Part shown: positions 1 through 6,150 of the stretch, piece by piece | Layout: each line of letters begins with the position of its first letter | How positions within the stretch are numbered: the first letter of the stretch is position 1 | Assembly: GCA_002690755.1 (NCBI GenBank) | Contig: NZFT01000017.1 | Coordinates: 1-6,150 of the forward strand | DNA length: 6,150 nucleotides | Origin: Phycisphaerae bacterium | GTDB lineage: Bacteria; Planctomycetota; Phycisphaerae; Phycisphaerales; SM1A02 | Reading direction: 5' to 3' | Position numbers and translations under genes: made by a program | Notes under the pieces: model-generated | Database searches by the model: none | The model's input: the letters and a program-made list of their open reading frames with translations, nothing else | Told to the model about the DNA's origin: nothing

Positions 1-1
1 C

Positions 2-1159
2 GTGATCGTGGTCCCGGTCCCGCTGTCCGACGAACGGGCGACGCTGGGCGTCGCGATCTCGGGAGGCGACGATGCCATCGGACTCGTCCGCGGCGAGCTC
101 GCTTCCGGCATCGCCGCGGAACGACACGCCCTGTTCGAGCGACTCGACACCCTTCCCCGCAACGCTGCGAACAAGATCGACCGAAGCGCCGTCACGGACG
201 TCTTCCTCACCCGAATCGCCGAACACGTCCGGGCCGACGAATCACCAAGGAAAGGCACCGAATCGCTCGTCGCGGACGCGTGGCAGGCCGCACTCAGCAT
301 CGAACGTCCCGGCCGTTCGACCACGCTGGACGAGCTCGGCATCGACTCCCTCGGTCGCCTTCGAATCCTCCTGACCCTCGAATCACAGCATGAACTGACG
401 ATCCCCGAATCCGACATGGCGAGTGCCCGCACGATCCGGGACCAGGCGCGGGTCGTCCGTCCACTCGACGATGCGGCTCGAGCCTCGGTGTTCTCGATCC
501 GCGAAGGAGCCGGCCCGATCGTGGCCTTCTGCCCGGGCATCGGTGGTCATGCGTGGATCTTCGGACCGCTCGCCAATGCCCTGCGGGCCGACGTGACGGC
601 CATCGGCGTCGACTGGTCGGACGCGGAGACGCCGGATCGACTCGGAGACCTCGCCGCGGAAGTCGTCGCGCTGGCCGGCGGCCGTCCGGTCGTCTGGATC
701 GGCTATTCCGCCGGTGCCGGCGTGGCATGGAAACTCGCCCTGGACATGCTTGCGATCGGCGGCTCGACGCCCGGCGTCGTTCTCCTCGACGGCGAAGTCC
801 GACCTTCGTGGCGTTCGCGGATGAGGTGGCTCGTGGATCGATTCCGTGGCCCGTCGGTCGCGAAAGCGGAGGCCGATCACGTCGAATCGCGACTGCGGGA
901 GCGATCCTCGCGTGGGCGACGTCTCTGCAGTCGAATACGCCCGCGGCGCGGAGACATGCCCACCCTCCTGATCGAGACCGATCCTCGGATGCCATTGCGG
1001 AGACGCTGGGCGCGAATATCACCCCGATGCAGGACCGGACTGCTGGAATGCCCCCACCTCGAGATGCTTCGTCCCCCGATCGATGCGAGGCTCGTGGAGG
1101 TGATCGATGAGACGCTCGTCGCCTGGACGGGCGCACGGCCGGCGGATCCCCCGGGGTGA
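2..1159 (+). CDS. NRPS-like protein, C-terminal part: adenylation C-domain, carrier domain, thioesterase (5' truncated)
   Basis: The reading frame is open from the left edge, so the true start lies outside the window; residue numbers count from the GTG at base 2. Residues about 1-65 look like the C-terminal subdomain of an AMP-forming adenylation domain, ending in LPRNAANKIDR, which matches the A10 motif with catalytic Lys58. Residues about 86-150 form an acyl/peptidyl carrier domain; LDELGIDSLGRL carries the phosphopantetheine attachment Ser116. Residues about 168-375 form an alpha/beta-hydrolase thioesterase: GYSAG with nucleophile Ser236, Asp263 (LLDGE) 27 residues later as in type I NRPS thioesterases, and His352 in PHLEML. 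The expected role is to activate an acyl or amino acid, load it on the carrier and release it by hydrolysis or cyclisation. The substrate cannot be told because the adenylation pocket is missing. Residues 297-344 are unusually Arg-rich and may be frame-disturbed. The gene converges on lpdA. Confidence 0.85.
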   Translation: MIVVPVPLSDERATLGVAISGGDDAIGLVRGELASGIAAERHALFERLDTLPRNAANKIDRSAVTDVFLTRIAEHVRADESPRKGTESLVADAWQAALSIERPGRSTTLDELGIDSLGRLRILLTLESQHELTIPESDMASARTIRDQARVVRPLDDAARASVFSIREGAGPIVAFCPGIGGHAWIFGPLANALRADVTAIGVDWSDAETPDRLGDLAAEVVALAGGRPVVWIGYSAGAGVAWKLALDMLAIGGSTPGVVLLDGEVRPSWRSRMRWLVDRFRGPSVAKAEADHVESRLRERSSRGRRLCSRIRPRRGDMPTLLIETDPRMPLRRRWARISPRCRTGLLECPHLEMLRPPIDARLVEVIDETLVAWTGARPADPPG

Positions 1160-1243
1160 CGATCATCTCCCCCACCGGGACCATCCGACCCACGATGCGA
1201 GGATCCGAGTTCGATCGCCTCGCTTCGATCGCAGGAGCGCAAT

Positions 1244-1276
1244 GACACGGGCCGGCGCCCGGCGCCGGCCCGTGTC
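1244..1276. terminator. Perfect 16-bp inverted repeat, probable bidirectional terminator
   Basis: Arms GACACGGGCCGGCGCC (1244-1259) and GGCGCCGGCCCGTGTC (1261-1276) are exact reverse complements around one base. In RNA this gives about a 14-bp, very GC-rich stem with a five-base loop. It sits between two convergent genes, 84 bases after the thioesterase stop and 26 bases beyond the lpdA stop, where a shared terminator is expected. Neither side has a good T-tract (only ATT follows it on the minus strand), so it is not a textbook intrinsic terminator. It could instead block read-through or protect 3' ends. Confidence 0.65.
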
Positions 1277-1302
1277 GTGATTCGTCCCACCATGCGATCC
1301 GC

Positions 1303-2784
1303 TCAGGCGTGGATCGCGCGACCTTCGGTGGCGAGCACCGCCTCGTGCATCGACTCCGCCATCGTCGGATGGGCGTGGATCGTCGAGATGATGTCCTCGG
1401 CCGTGGCTTCGAGTCGCTTGGCGAGTCCCATCTCCGCGATGAGCTCGCTGGCATCCGCGCCGATGATGTGGCAACCGATGATCTCGCCGTAGGGTTCGCT
1501 GGTGATCACCTTCACCAGTCCCTCGGTGTGACCGGTGGCGATCGCCTTGCCGTGCGCCTTCAACTGATAGGCGCCGGTCTTGTACTTGATGCCCTGCTCC
1601 TTGCATGTCCGTTCGGTCAGACCGACCGAAGCGATCTGCGGATTGGTGTAGGTGCAACCGGGGATGCCGTCGTAGTCGATGGCGACGGGCTTGTGACCGG
1701 CCATCTTCTCGACCGCGATCACACCCTCCTCGCTGGAGACGTGGGCGAGCCAGGGGGCGCCGATGATGTCGCCGATCGCGTGGATTCCGGGCACGCTGGT
1801 CTGGTACGTCGGATCGTCGGAGGTCTTCGCGTCGGTCACGATGTGATCCCGTTCGACCTTGACGCCAAGCTTGTCGTCGAAGAGCCCGTCGTACCGTCCC
1901 TTGACCCCGATCGCGACCAGCACGACCTCGGCGTCGAGGACTTCGGTCTTCGACGGATCCTTCGCATCCGCGATGGTGACCTTCGCCCCGCCCTTGCCGG
2001 ACTTGATGTCCTGGACGGTCGCCCCGGTCTTGAATTTGATGCCCTGCTTCTCGAAGGCCTTCTTCGCGACCTTCGACACGTCGTCGTCCTCGACCGGAAG
2101 GATCCGGTCCATCATCTCGACGACCGTCACGTCGCATCCGAACGCGTTCATGAAGTAGGCGAACTCCATGCCGATCGCGCCGGAACCGACCGCGATCATC
2201 GACTTCGGGCAGTGGTCGATGGTGAGCAGTTCGTAACTGGTGAAGACCGTCTTGCCATCGCTCTCGGCGAAGGGAAGCTGTCGCGGGGAGGCGCCGGTCG
2301 CGATCAGCACGCGATCCGCGGTGATCTTCCCTTCGGACTTGCCGCCGCCACCGTGATAGTAGTCGTCGTCGGCGGCGAGCACTTCGACCTCGCACGGCGT
2401 GCCGCCCGTCGCACCCTTCAGAATGCGGGCGTGGCCTTCGTAGTGGTCGACCTTGTTCTTCTTGAGCAGGTAGCCGACGCCGTTGTTGAGCGTGCCGGTG
2501 ATCTTCCGGCTGCGGCCGATGATCTTGTCCCAGTCGACCTTCACGTCCTTCGGATCGATCTCCAGACCCCATTCGGAGCCATGGGTGATCGCCTCCTGAT
2601 AGAGCTCCGCGTTGTGCAGCAGCGCCTTGGTCGGGATGCAGCCCCAGTTGAGGCAGACGCCTCCGAGCTTGCCGCGTTCGATGCACGCGGTCTTCAGTCC
2701 GAGCTGGCCGGCGCGGATCGCGGCGACATATCCGCCGGGTCCGGAACCGATGACGATGAGGTCGTAATGCTTGGAGTCGGCCAT
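1303..2784 (-). CDS. lpdA: Dihydrolipoyl dehydrogenase (E3 component)
   Basis: The 493-residue product is a class I flavoprotein disulfide reductase that reoxidises dihydrolipoamide on 2-oxoacid dehydrogenase or glycine-cleavage complexes, passing electrons through FAD to NAD+. Visible in order: FAD-binding GSGPGG (13-18), redox disulfide Cys44/Cys49 in GGVCLNWGCIPTK, IATGA (161-165), the NAD-binding second dinucleotide fold GSGAIG (200-205), the FAD-contacting GD pair (Gly338/Asp339), and the dimer-domain active site HAHPTMAE with catalytic His472 and Glu477. The ATG at 2784 is chosen because MADSKHYDLIVIGSG begins directly before the first beta strand and AAGGGA lies four bases upstream; the frame stays open 169 codons further upstream, but that stretch has no family similarity. 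The protein is slightly longer than the usual 460-480 residues, partly from a Gly/Asp-rich insertion at about 136-152. No E1 or E2 gene lies beside it, so which complex it serves is unknown. Confidence 0.96.
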   Translation of the reverse strand: MADSKHYDLIVIGSGPGGYVAAIRAGQLGLKTACIERGKLGGVCLNWGCIPTKALLHNAELYQEAITHGSEWGLEIDPKDVKVDWDKIIGRSRKITGTLNNGVGYLLKKNKVDHYEGHARILKGATGGTPCEVEVLAADDDYYHGGGGKSEGKITADRVLIATGASPRQLPFAESDGKTVFTSYELLTIDHCPKSMIAVGSGAIGMEFAYFMNAFGCDVTVVEMMDRILPVEDDDVSKVAKKAFEKQGIKFKTGATVQDIKSGKGGAKVTIADAKDPSKTEVLDAEVVLVAIGVKGRYDGLFDDKLGVKVERDHIVTDAKTSDDPTYQTSVPGIHAIGDIIGAPWLAHVSSEEGVIAVEKMAGHKPVAIDYDGIPGCTYTNPQIASVGLTERTCKEQGIKYKTGAYQLKAHGKAIATGHTEGLVKVITSEPYGEIIGCHIIGADASELIAEMGLAKRLEATAEDIISTIHAHPTMAESMHEAVLATEGRAIHA

Positions 2785-2870
2785 GGTGTCCCTTGATGTC
2801 CGGCCGTCCGGCGCCGGGATCGATGCGCGATCCGGTCCGAAGCGGCGTCCTGCGTCGAATGAGGTCGAAC

Positions 2871-2876
2871 ATTGTA
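2871..2876 (-). promoter_or_regulatory. Candidate -10 box (TACAAT) of the lpdA promoter
   Basis: Read on the minus strand this hexamer is TACAAT, five of six matches to the sigma-70 consensus, in an AT-poor region where it stands out. Transcription would start near 2865, giving a leader of about 80 bases. I see no recognisable -35 at 16-18 bases upstream, where the sequence is nearly all G/C, so the call rests on the -10 and its position. Confidence 0.35.
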
Positions 2877-2984
2877 GCCGAGCGGGACGTTCCGCCCCGC
2901 CCGTCGAGGCGGTCCTCTCCCGGTCGGGAGGTCCGAAAACGCCCGGTCCCCGCTTCCTCGACCCGCTTGAGGGGATCACCGGAA

Positions 2985-3041
2985 TCCGGGGTCCGTCAGT
3001 TCCCCCGGATCGGCGTCCCACGGCGAAGTCGGGACCCCGGA
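2985..3041. repeat. 10-bp inverted repeat in the kinase leader
   Basis: TCCGGGGTCC (2985-2994) and GGACCCCGGA (3032-3041) are exact reverse complements separated by 37 bases. The right arm ends 15 bases before the AAGGAGA ribosome site of the kinase gene. It could fold in the leader RNA or be a two-site operator; equally it could be chance in GC-rich DNA. Confidence 0.4.
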
Positions 3042-3056
3042 AGGTCGATGCCGATG

Positions 3057-3063
3057 AAGGAGA
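3057..3063 (+). promoter_or_regulatory. Shine-Dalgarno site that decides the kinase start
   Basis: AAGGAGA precedes the ATG at 3074, with 11 bases between GGAG and the ATG. The spacing is slightly long, but this is the best ribosome site in the region. It supports ATG 3074 over in-frame starts further upstream (for example the ATG at 2783, inside the lpdA start). Confidence 0.6.
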
Positions 3064-3073
3064 CTCGATCGAC

Positions 3074-4963
3074 ATGGGTGATGCCGCAACGCCAGCGACC
3101 GATGGATCGACCGGCCCGACCGGGACCGCCATCGTGGCGCCAACCCTGACCCTCACCGCCCGCTCGACGCGGGAGACGAACGGCACCTGGTTGCTGCTGA
3201 CGCTCGCCTCCGGGGTCGGATCCGCGACCGGGATGGTGGTCGAGTCGGCCCTGATGGCGGGCATCGGCCTCACCCTGATGTTCGCATGCATGCTCGGCCT
3301 CTCGACGAGCCTCCGAAGGCGTCGGTCCGACGTCGCCCGGGGTTCCGCATGTCGGAACGCCGGCGCCGGTTGCTGGCAATGGCGACTCGGAGACGGCGTC
3401 GCATGGCACGATGAACGATTCCAGCGACTGCTCGGGGCCCCTTCCCGGGCGGGACGAATCTCCTTCAGCGATCTGCTGGGCAGGATCCACCCCGAGGATC
3501 TCGCTCAATTCCACTTCGCGGTCGACGCCGCGATCGAGCGAGCCGATCCGATCGACTTCGTGGTCCGCATGCGGACCACCGACGGCGACTGGCGACCGAT
3601 CCGGTTCATCGGCGGGCTCGATCGCGATGCGAGCGGTCCTTCCGGACACCTCGGCGGCATCGCACTGCCCGTGACCGACGACGTGATCGCCGGGGCCCTC
3701 GCCACCCGGACCGGCGATGAACTGCTGTCCGCGCTGAGCGAGCAGGCCAAGCTCGCCCGGGATCTCGGGCGGATCCGGGTCGATCTTGAAGAGCGAAACG
3801 GGGAACTGGAGGTGGCGCGGACCGCCGCCGTCCACGCGACCCGGGCGAAGACCGAGTTTCTCGCCAACATGAGCCACGAGATCCGGACCCCGCTGACCGC
3901 GATCATCGGCTACGCCGACCTGCTCGCCGAGGAGGACACCGATCCCGCGACGCGTCGATCGATCCTCCAGACGGTCCGCGGCAACGGCGAGCATCTGCTC
4001 GCCTTGGTCAGCGAGATCCTGGATCTCTCGAAGATCGAAGCCGGTCGCACCGAGACGGATCGCGTGCCGATGGACGTCCGCGGCTGCGTCCGAGACGTGG
4101 CTGAGTCCCTTCGCGGGCAGATCGACCGCAAGGCCCTCGAATTCGACGTGGTGATCGACGACGACATCCACGCTGCGGTTTCGCTGGATCCGCTCCGATT
4201 CCGGCAGATCGTGGTCAACCTGCTCGGTAACGCCATCAAGTTCACCGCCGAAGGCCGGATCACGGTCGAACTCCGATCGACGGACCGCGACGACCGGATC
4301 CGTCTGATCGTGAGCGACACGGGAATCGGGATGAGCGATCTCGAGGCGACCCGGATCTTCGAACCGTTTCAGCAGGCCGACGGATCCACGACCCGCCGAT
4401 TCGGTGGTACCGGCCTCGGACTCACGATTTCCAGACGACTCTGCGAGATGCTTGGCGGCGACCTCGAGGTCCGCAGCACGGCCGGCGCGGGCTCGACCTT
4501 CACGGCGACCGTTTCGGCTCCACCAACCGCCCACCGCCCCGACGTCCGGACCCGGACCCAGATGCCCATCGGCCTCCGAGTGCTTCTGGCCGAAGACGGC
4601 CTCGACAATCGGCGACTGATCACCCATCTTCTGAGTCGACTCGGCGCCCGCGTGCACGCGGTCGAAGACGGGGCGGCGGCCGTGAAAGCGGTCATGGACG
4701 GGACCCGGGAACCCTTCGACGTGGTCGTCATGGACATGCAGATGCCCGTCCTCGACGGCTACGAGGCGGTTCGACGGATCCGAAACGCGGGTCTGGACGT
4801 CCCGATCCTTGCGCTGACCGCGAATGCGATGCCCGGAGACCGGAACATCTGCCTCGAGGCGGGCTGCGACGAATACCTTCCGAAGCCGGTCCGGCGGGAC
4901 GATCTCGCCCGAAGCATCGCCGGGCTGGTGAACCGCGTCAGCCGGTGGAGAAATGCGGGGTGA
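3074..4963 (+). CDS. Membrane-anchored hybrid sensor histidine kinase (PAS-HisKA-HATPase-receiver)
   Basis: The 629-residue product should autophosphorylate on His in response to a signal and pass the phosphate to its own receiver domain. Order: a polar N-terminus; two hydrophobic segments at about 38-56 and 59-78 with almost no loop, followed by RRRR, which suggests a hairpin anchor with a cytoplasmic C-terminus; a PAS_3-like domain at about 97-203 (WQWRLGD, IHPEDLAQF, RMRTTDGDWRPIRF); a helical, probably coiled-coil linker at 213-262; HisKA with FLANMSHEIRTPL and phosphoacceptor His268; a HATPase with N-box NLLGNAIKFT (Asn386), DTGIGM (Asp415), FEPFQQAD and GGTGLGLTIS; and a receiver at about 501-616 with Glu507/Asp508, phosphoacceptor Asp554 (VVMDMQMP), Thr582 and Lys604. 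All catalytic residues are present. There is no periplasmic sensor domain, so the input is probably cytoplasmic through PAS or within the membrane. There is no HPt or output domain, so a separate HPt protein or regulator is expected elsewhere. Confidence 0.93.
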   Translation: MGDAATPATDGSTGPTGTAIVAPTLTLTARSTRETNGTWLLLTLASGVGSATGMVVESALMAGIGLTLMFACMLGLSTSLRRRRSDVARGSACRNAGAGCWQWRLGDGVAWHDERFQRLLGAPSRAGRISFSDLLGRIHPEDLAQFHFAVDAAIERADPIDFVVRMRTTDGDWRPIRFIGGLDRDASGPSGHLGGIALPVTDDVIAGALATRTGDELLSALSEQAKLARDLGRIRVDLEERNGELEVARTAAVHATRAKTEFLANMSHEIRTPLTAIIGYADLLAEEDTDPATRRSILQTVRGNGEHLLALVSEILDLSKIEAGRTETDRVPMDVRGCVRDVAESLRGQIDRKALEFDVVIDDDIHAAVSLDPLRFRQIVVNLLGNAIKFTAEGRITVELRSTDRDDRIRLIVSDTGIGMSDLEATRIFEPFQQADGSTTRRFGGTGLGLTISRRLCEMLGGDLEVRSTAGAGSTFTATVSAPPTAHRPDVRTRTQMPIGLRVLLAEDGLDNRRLITHLLSRLGARVHAVEDGAAAVKAVMDGTREPFDVVVMDMQMPVLDGYEAVRRIRNAGLDVPILALTANAMPGDRNICLEAGCDEYLPKPVRRDDLARSIAGLVNRVSRWRNAG

Positions 4964-4969
4964 AACCCT

Positions 4970-4985
4970 GGATCGTTGACGATCC
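4970..4985. repeat. Short perfect inverted repeat overlapping a possible -35
   Basis: GGATCGTTGACGATCC reads as two exact 7-base arms around TG; in RNA it would be a 6-bp stem with a TTGA loop. It starts seven bases after the kinase stop. It could be a weak 3' hairpin of the kinase transcript or, since it contains TTGACG, an operator over the next promoter. Confidence 0.4.
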
Positions 4986-5005
4986 GACGTCGTAGGCCGT
5001 AGCAT
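4976..5005 (+). promoter_or_regulatory. Candidate sigma-70-type promoter for the metallophosphoesterase
   Basis: TTGACG (4976-4981, five of six matches to the -35 consensus) is followed after 18 bases by TAGCAT (5000-5005, four of six matches to the -10). The predicted start near 5012 would give a leader of about 60 bases before the GTG at 5072. Co-transcription with the kinase upstream (108-base gap) is the alternative. Confidence 0.35.
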
Positions 5006-5071
5006 TCTCGATTCCCGGCAACCATTTGTGCGCCGGATCCACGTTGGGAGCGAGAACGGCCGGAGCATCGC

Positions 5072-5893
5072 GTGCGGACCGCCCTGATCAGTGACATCCA
5101 TGGGAACCTCGACGCCCTCCAGGTGGTGCTGGCGGACGTCGATCGTCGTGGCGTCGACGAGATCGTCTGCCTCGGGGACATCGTCGGCTACGGACCCAAC
5201 CCGATCGAGTGCGTCGATCTCGTGGCGGAGCGATGCGCGTGGAGCCTCATGGGCAACCACGACTTCGCGGTCCTCTACGAACCCACCAACTTCAACGTGG
5301 TCGCCAAGGATGCGGCCCACTGGACCCGGGACGTCCTCGAGGAAGCGGTCGAGCAGGACCCGGCGTCCGGCAACCGCCGGCTCGACTTCCTGAACCGGAT
5401 CAAGACGCGACAGCTCCACGAGAAGCTCTACACCTGCGTCCACGGATCGGTGCGGAAACCGATCAACGAATACCTCTTCGACGAGGACATCCGGGACGAC
5501 CCCGCGAAGGTCCGACGGATCTTCGAGATGATCGATCAGCGGTGTCTGGTCGGCCACACGCACGTCCCCGGTGTCTTCATCCACACCGAAGAGGACGGAC
5601 CTGACTTCATGCGGCCGAGCTCGCTCGGTCACGAGGATCCCGACGACCCCGCCCTCATCGGCGTCCACGTCTTCGACCCCGATGAAAAGGCGATCGTCAA
5701 TCCCGGCAGCGTCGGCCAGCCCCGCGATCAGGATGATCGCGCGAGCTATGCGATTCTGGAAACCGGAGATGACGCTCCGCACCGCGTCAACTTCTACCGG
5801 CTCCAATACGACATCACCGCCGTAGCGGAGAAGATCTATGCCATCGATCGACTCGACGACTGGCTGGGCGACCGACTCTTCCAAGGTCGCTGA
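5072..5893 (+). CDS. Calcineurin-like metallophosphoesterase
   Basis: The 273-residue product is a two-metal phosphoesterase of the Metallophos_2 type (MJ0936/YfcE-like), probably cytoplasmic since no signal peptide or membrane segment is seen. The metal-site motifs are complete and in order: SDIHGN (Asp8, His10), LGDIVGYGPNP (Asp36), MGNHD (Asn62, His63), CVHGS (His124), GHTHVP (His162, His164), then VNPGSVGQPRD (209-219), a signature of this family. The start is the GTG at 5072, which places the first strand (RTALISDIH) at the very N-terminus and has GGAG six bases upstream. Relatives act on phosphodiesters or nucleotides, but substrate cannot be read from the sequence. A helical insert (about 66-118) and an acidic stretch (172-192) between motifs probably shape the pocket. 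It lies downstream of the kinase on the same strand; a functional link is not shown. Confidence 0.92.
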   Translation: MRTALISDIHGNLDALQVVLADVDRRGVDEIVCLGDIVGYGPNPIECVDLVAERCAWSLMGNHDFAVLYEPTNFNVVAKDAAHWTRDVLEEAVEQDPASGNRRLDFLNRIKTRQLHEKLYTCVHGSVRKPINEYLFDEDIRDDPAKVRRIFEMIDQRCLVGHTHVPGVFIHTEEDGPDFMRPSSLGHEDPDDPALIGVHVFDPDEKAIVNPGSVGQPRDQDDRASYAILETGDDAPHRVNFYRLQYDITAVAEKIYAIDRLDDWLGDRLFQGR

Positions 5894-5906
5894 GCACATT
5901 CCGGCC

Positions 5907-5936
5907 GGCCGTCGGGCCCGATTTCCCGACGCGGCC
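5907..5936 (+). terminator. GC-rich hairpin after the metallophosphoesterase
   Basis: GTCGGG (5911-5916) pairs with CCCGAC (5925-5930) across an eight-base loop, and GGCC (5907-5910) pairs with GGCC (5933-5936) after a two-base bulge. It begins 14 bases after the stop codon and is followed only by TTCAAC, not a T-run. A weak terminator or 3'-end hairpin is likely; it separates this gene from the next one on the same strand. Confidence 0.4.
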
Positions 5937-5959
5937 TTCAACGCCCCCAGACCCTCCCG

Positions 5960-6150
5960 ATGACTCCTGAAAAACGCCGTCGCATCGTCACCAGCGTCGT
6001 CCTGCTCATCGCGAGCATCATCCTCGTGGTCGCTTTCCTGCGACCTCAGGGGGGGAATTCCGCACCCACCTCCGATCCCCCCAACGCGACCGCCGACCAG
6101 ACCGCCAGTGCCACGCCCGCCGCCACCCCCGCAGCCACCCCTACCGCCAC
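5960..6150 (+). CDS. Membrane-anchored protein with Pro/Ala/Thr-rich linker, N-terminal fragment
   Basis: The frame is open from the ATG at 5960 to the right edge, giving 63 complete codons. The start is MTPEKRRRIVTSVV; a basic cluster (Lys5 to Arg8) precedes a hydrophobic segment at about 9-27 (ending LVVAFL), after which the chain becomes low-complexity, rich in Pro, Ala and Thr, with a repeated ATPA pattern. This fits an N-terminal signal anchor with the rest outside the cytoplasm. No other in-frame ATG, GTG or TTG lies between the preceding gene's stop and this ATG, so the start is well fixed although no Shine-Dalgarno is visible. The functional domain lies beyond the window. A YidC-type insertase N-terminus (one anchor then a variable linker) is one possibility, and many envelope proteins look the same; I do not assign a function. 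Confidence 0.7.
   Translation, partial: MTPEKRRRIVTSVVLLIASIILVVAFLRPQGGNSAPTSDPPNATADQTASATPAATPAATPTA

Larger units (their letters stand above)
2785..3073. other. Divergent intergenic region between lpdA and the hybrid kinase
   Basis: These 289 bases separate two divergent start codons and must hold both promoters. Seen here are an AAGGGA ribosome site and a TACAAT box for lpdA, a small hairpin in the lpdA leader (GGATCG 2817-2822 with CGATCC 2828-2833), a 10-bp inverted repeat in the kinase leader and an AAGGAGA site before the kinase. Open frames running through it on both strands are Pro/Arg/Ser-rich extensions of the flanking genes and look non-coding. Confidence 0.6.

Noticed and set aside
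294..1454. A 386-codon minus-strand frame spanning the thioesterase gene, the terminator and the end of lpdA
   Set aside because: It is Arg/Ser/Pro-rich with no motif and crosses the palindrome and two real genes.
1163..2872. Long alternative frames over lpdA on both strands (569 codons minus, 495 codons plus)
   Set aside because: They are out-of-frame or antisense shadows of lpdA. The minus one is extremely Arg-rich and the plus one is an Asp/Leu/Val-rich antisense product without motifs.
2771..3073. An upstream extension of the kinase of about 100 residues starting inside lpdA
   Set aside because: The stretch has no domain character and would overlap the lpdA start; ATG 3074 has an AAGGAGA site.
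2785..3291. A 169-residue N-terminal extension of lpdA
   Set aside because: The frame is open but Pro/Ser/Arg-rich, overlaps the start of the kinase gene, and lacks similarity to the family; the internal ATG has its own ribosome site.
2996..5941. A 981-codon open frame on the minus strand, antisense to the kinase and metallophosphoesterase
   Set aside because: It is a shadow of high-GC coding on the other strand. It shows no recognisable domain, while both plus-strand genes have complete motif sets and proper starts.
6107..6150. GCC/ACC-rich tandem-like sequence at the right edge, considered as a DNA repeat
   Set aside because: It is explained by the Ala/Thr/Pro-rich linker of the protein starting at 5960; the copies are degenerate at the DNA level.
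1..6150. RNA genes, CRISPR, insertion sequences, toxin-antitoxin or phage-defence modules
   Set aside because: No tRNA-like cloverleaf, regularly spaced repeats, transposase or defence-type domains were seen on either strand.

Overview
The window is GC-rich bacterial chromosome, with four protein genes that are complete or nearly so plus the first 63 codons of a fifth. Strong G/C at codon third positions, the GG(V)CLNWGCIPTK-type dihydrolipoyl dehydrogenase, a hybrid sensor kinase with a minimal membrane anchor, and weak or absent Shine-Dalgarno sites on some genes suggest a planctomycete-like bacterium, perhaps Phycisphaerae. That is an inference from general protein style, and no marker gene in the window fixes the taxonomy.

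Layout: (a) 2-1159, plus strand: the C-terminal end of an NRPS-like enzyme (end of an adenylation domain, carrier domain, thioesterase), cut by the left edge. (b) 1244-1276: a perfect 16-bp inverted repeat between two convergent genes, read as a shared terminator. (c) 1303-2784, minus strand: lpdA, dihydrolipoyl dehydrogenase (E3). (d) 2785-3073: a divergent intergenic region with a TACAAT -10 candidate for lpdA and a 10-bp inverted repeat in the leader of the kinase gene. (e) 3074-4963, plus: a hybrid sensor histidine kinase (two membrane segments, PAS, HisKA, HATPase, receiver). (f) 4964-5071: a short gap with a possible promoter whose -35 lies inside a small inverted repeat. (g) 5072-5893, plus: a calcineurin-like metallophosphoesterase with all metal-site motifs. 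(h) 5907-5936: a hairpin. (i) 5960 to the right edge: the start of a membrane-anchored protein with a Pro/Ala/Thr-rich linker.

The genes do not form an obvious pathway. The E3 gene has no E1/E2 neighbour here. The kinase has no HPt domain or partner regulator here, so its phosphorelay partner must be elsewhere. The carrier/thioesterase protein may belong to a secondary-metabolite or modified-lipid locus extending to the left. I found no RNA gene, CRISPR array, insertion sequence or phage module, and nothing that convincingly forms a new system. The points most worth a second look are the Arg-rich, possibly frame-disturbed stretch in the thioesterase, the inverted repeats in the regulatory gaps, and a glycine/aspartate-rich insertion in the E3 protein.
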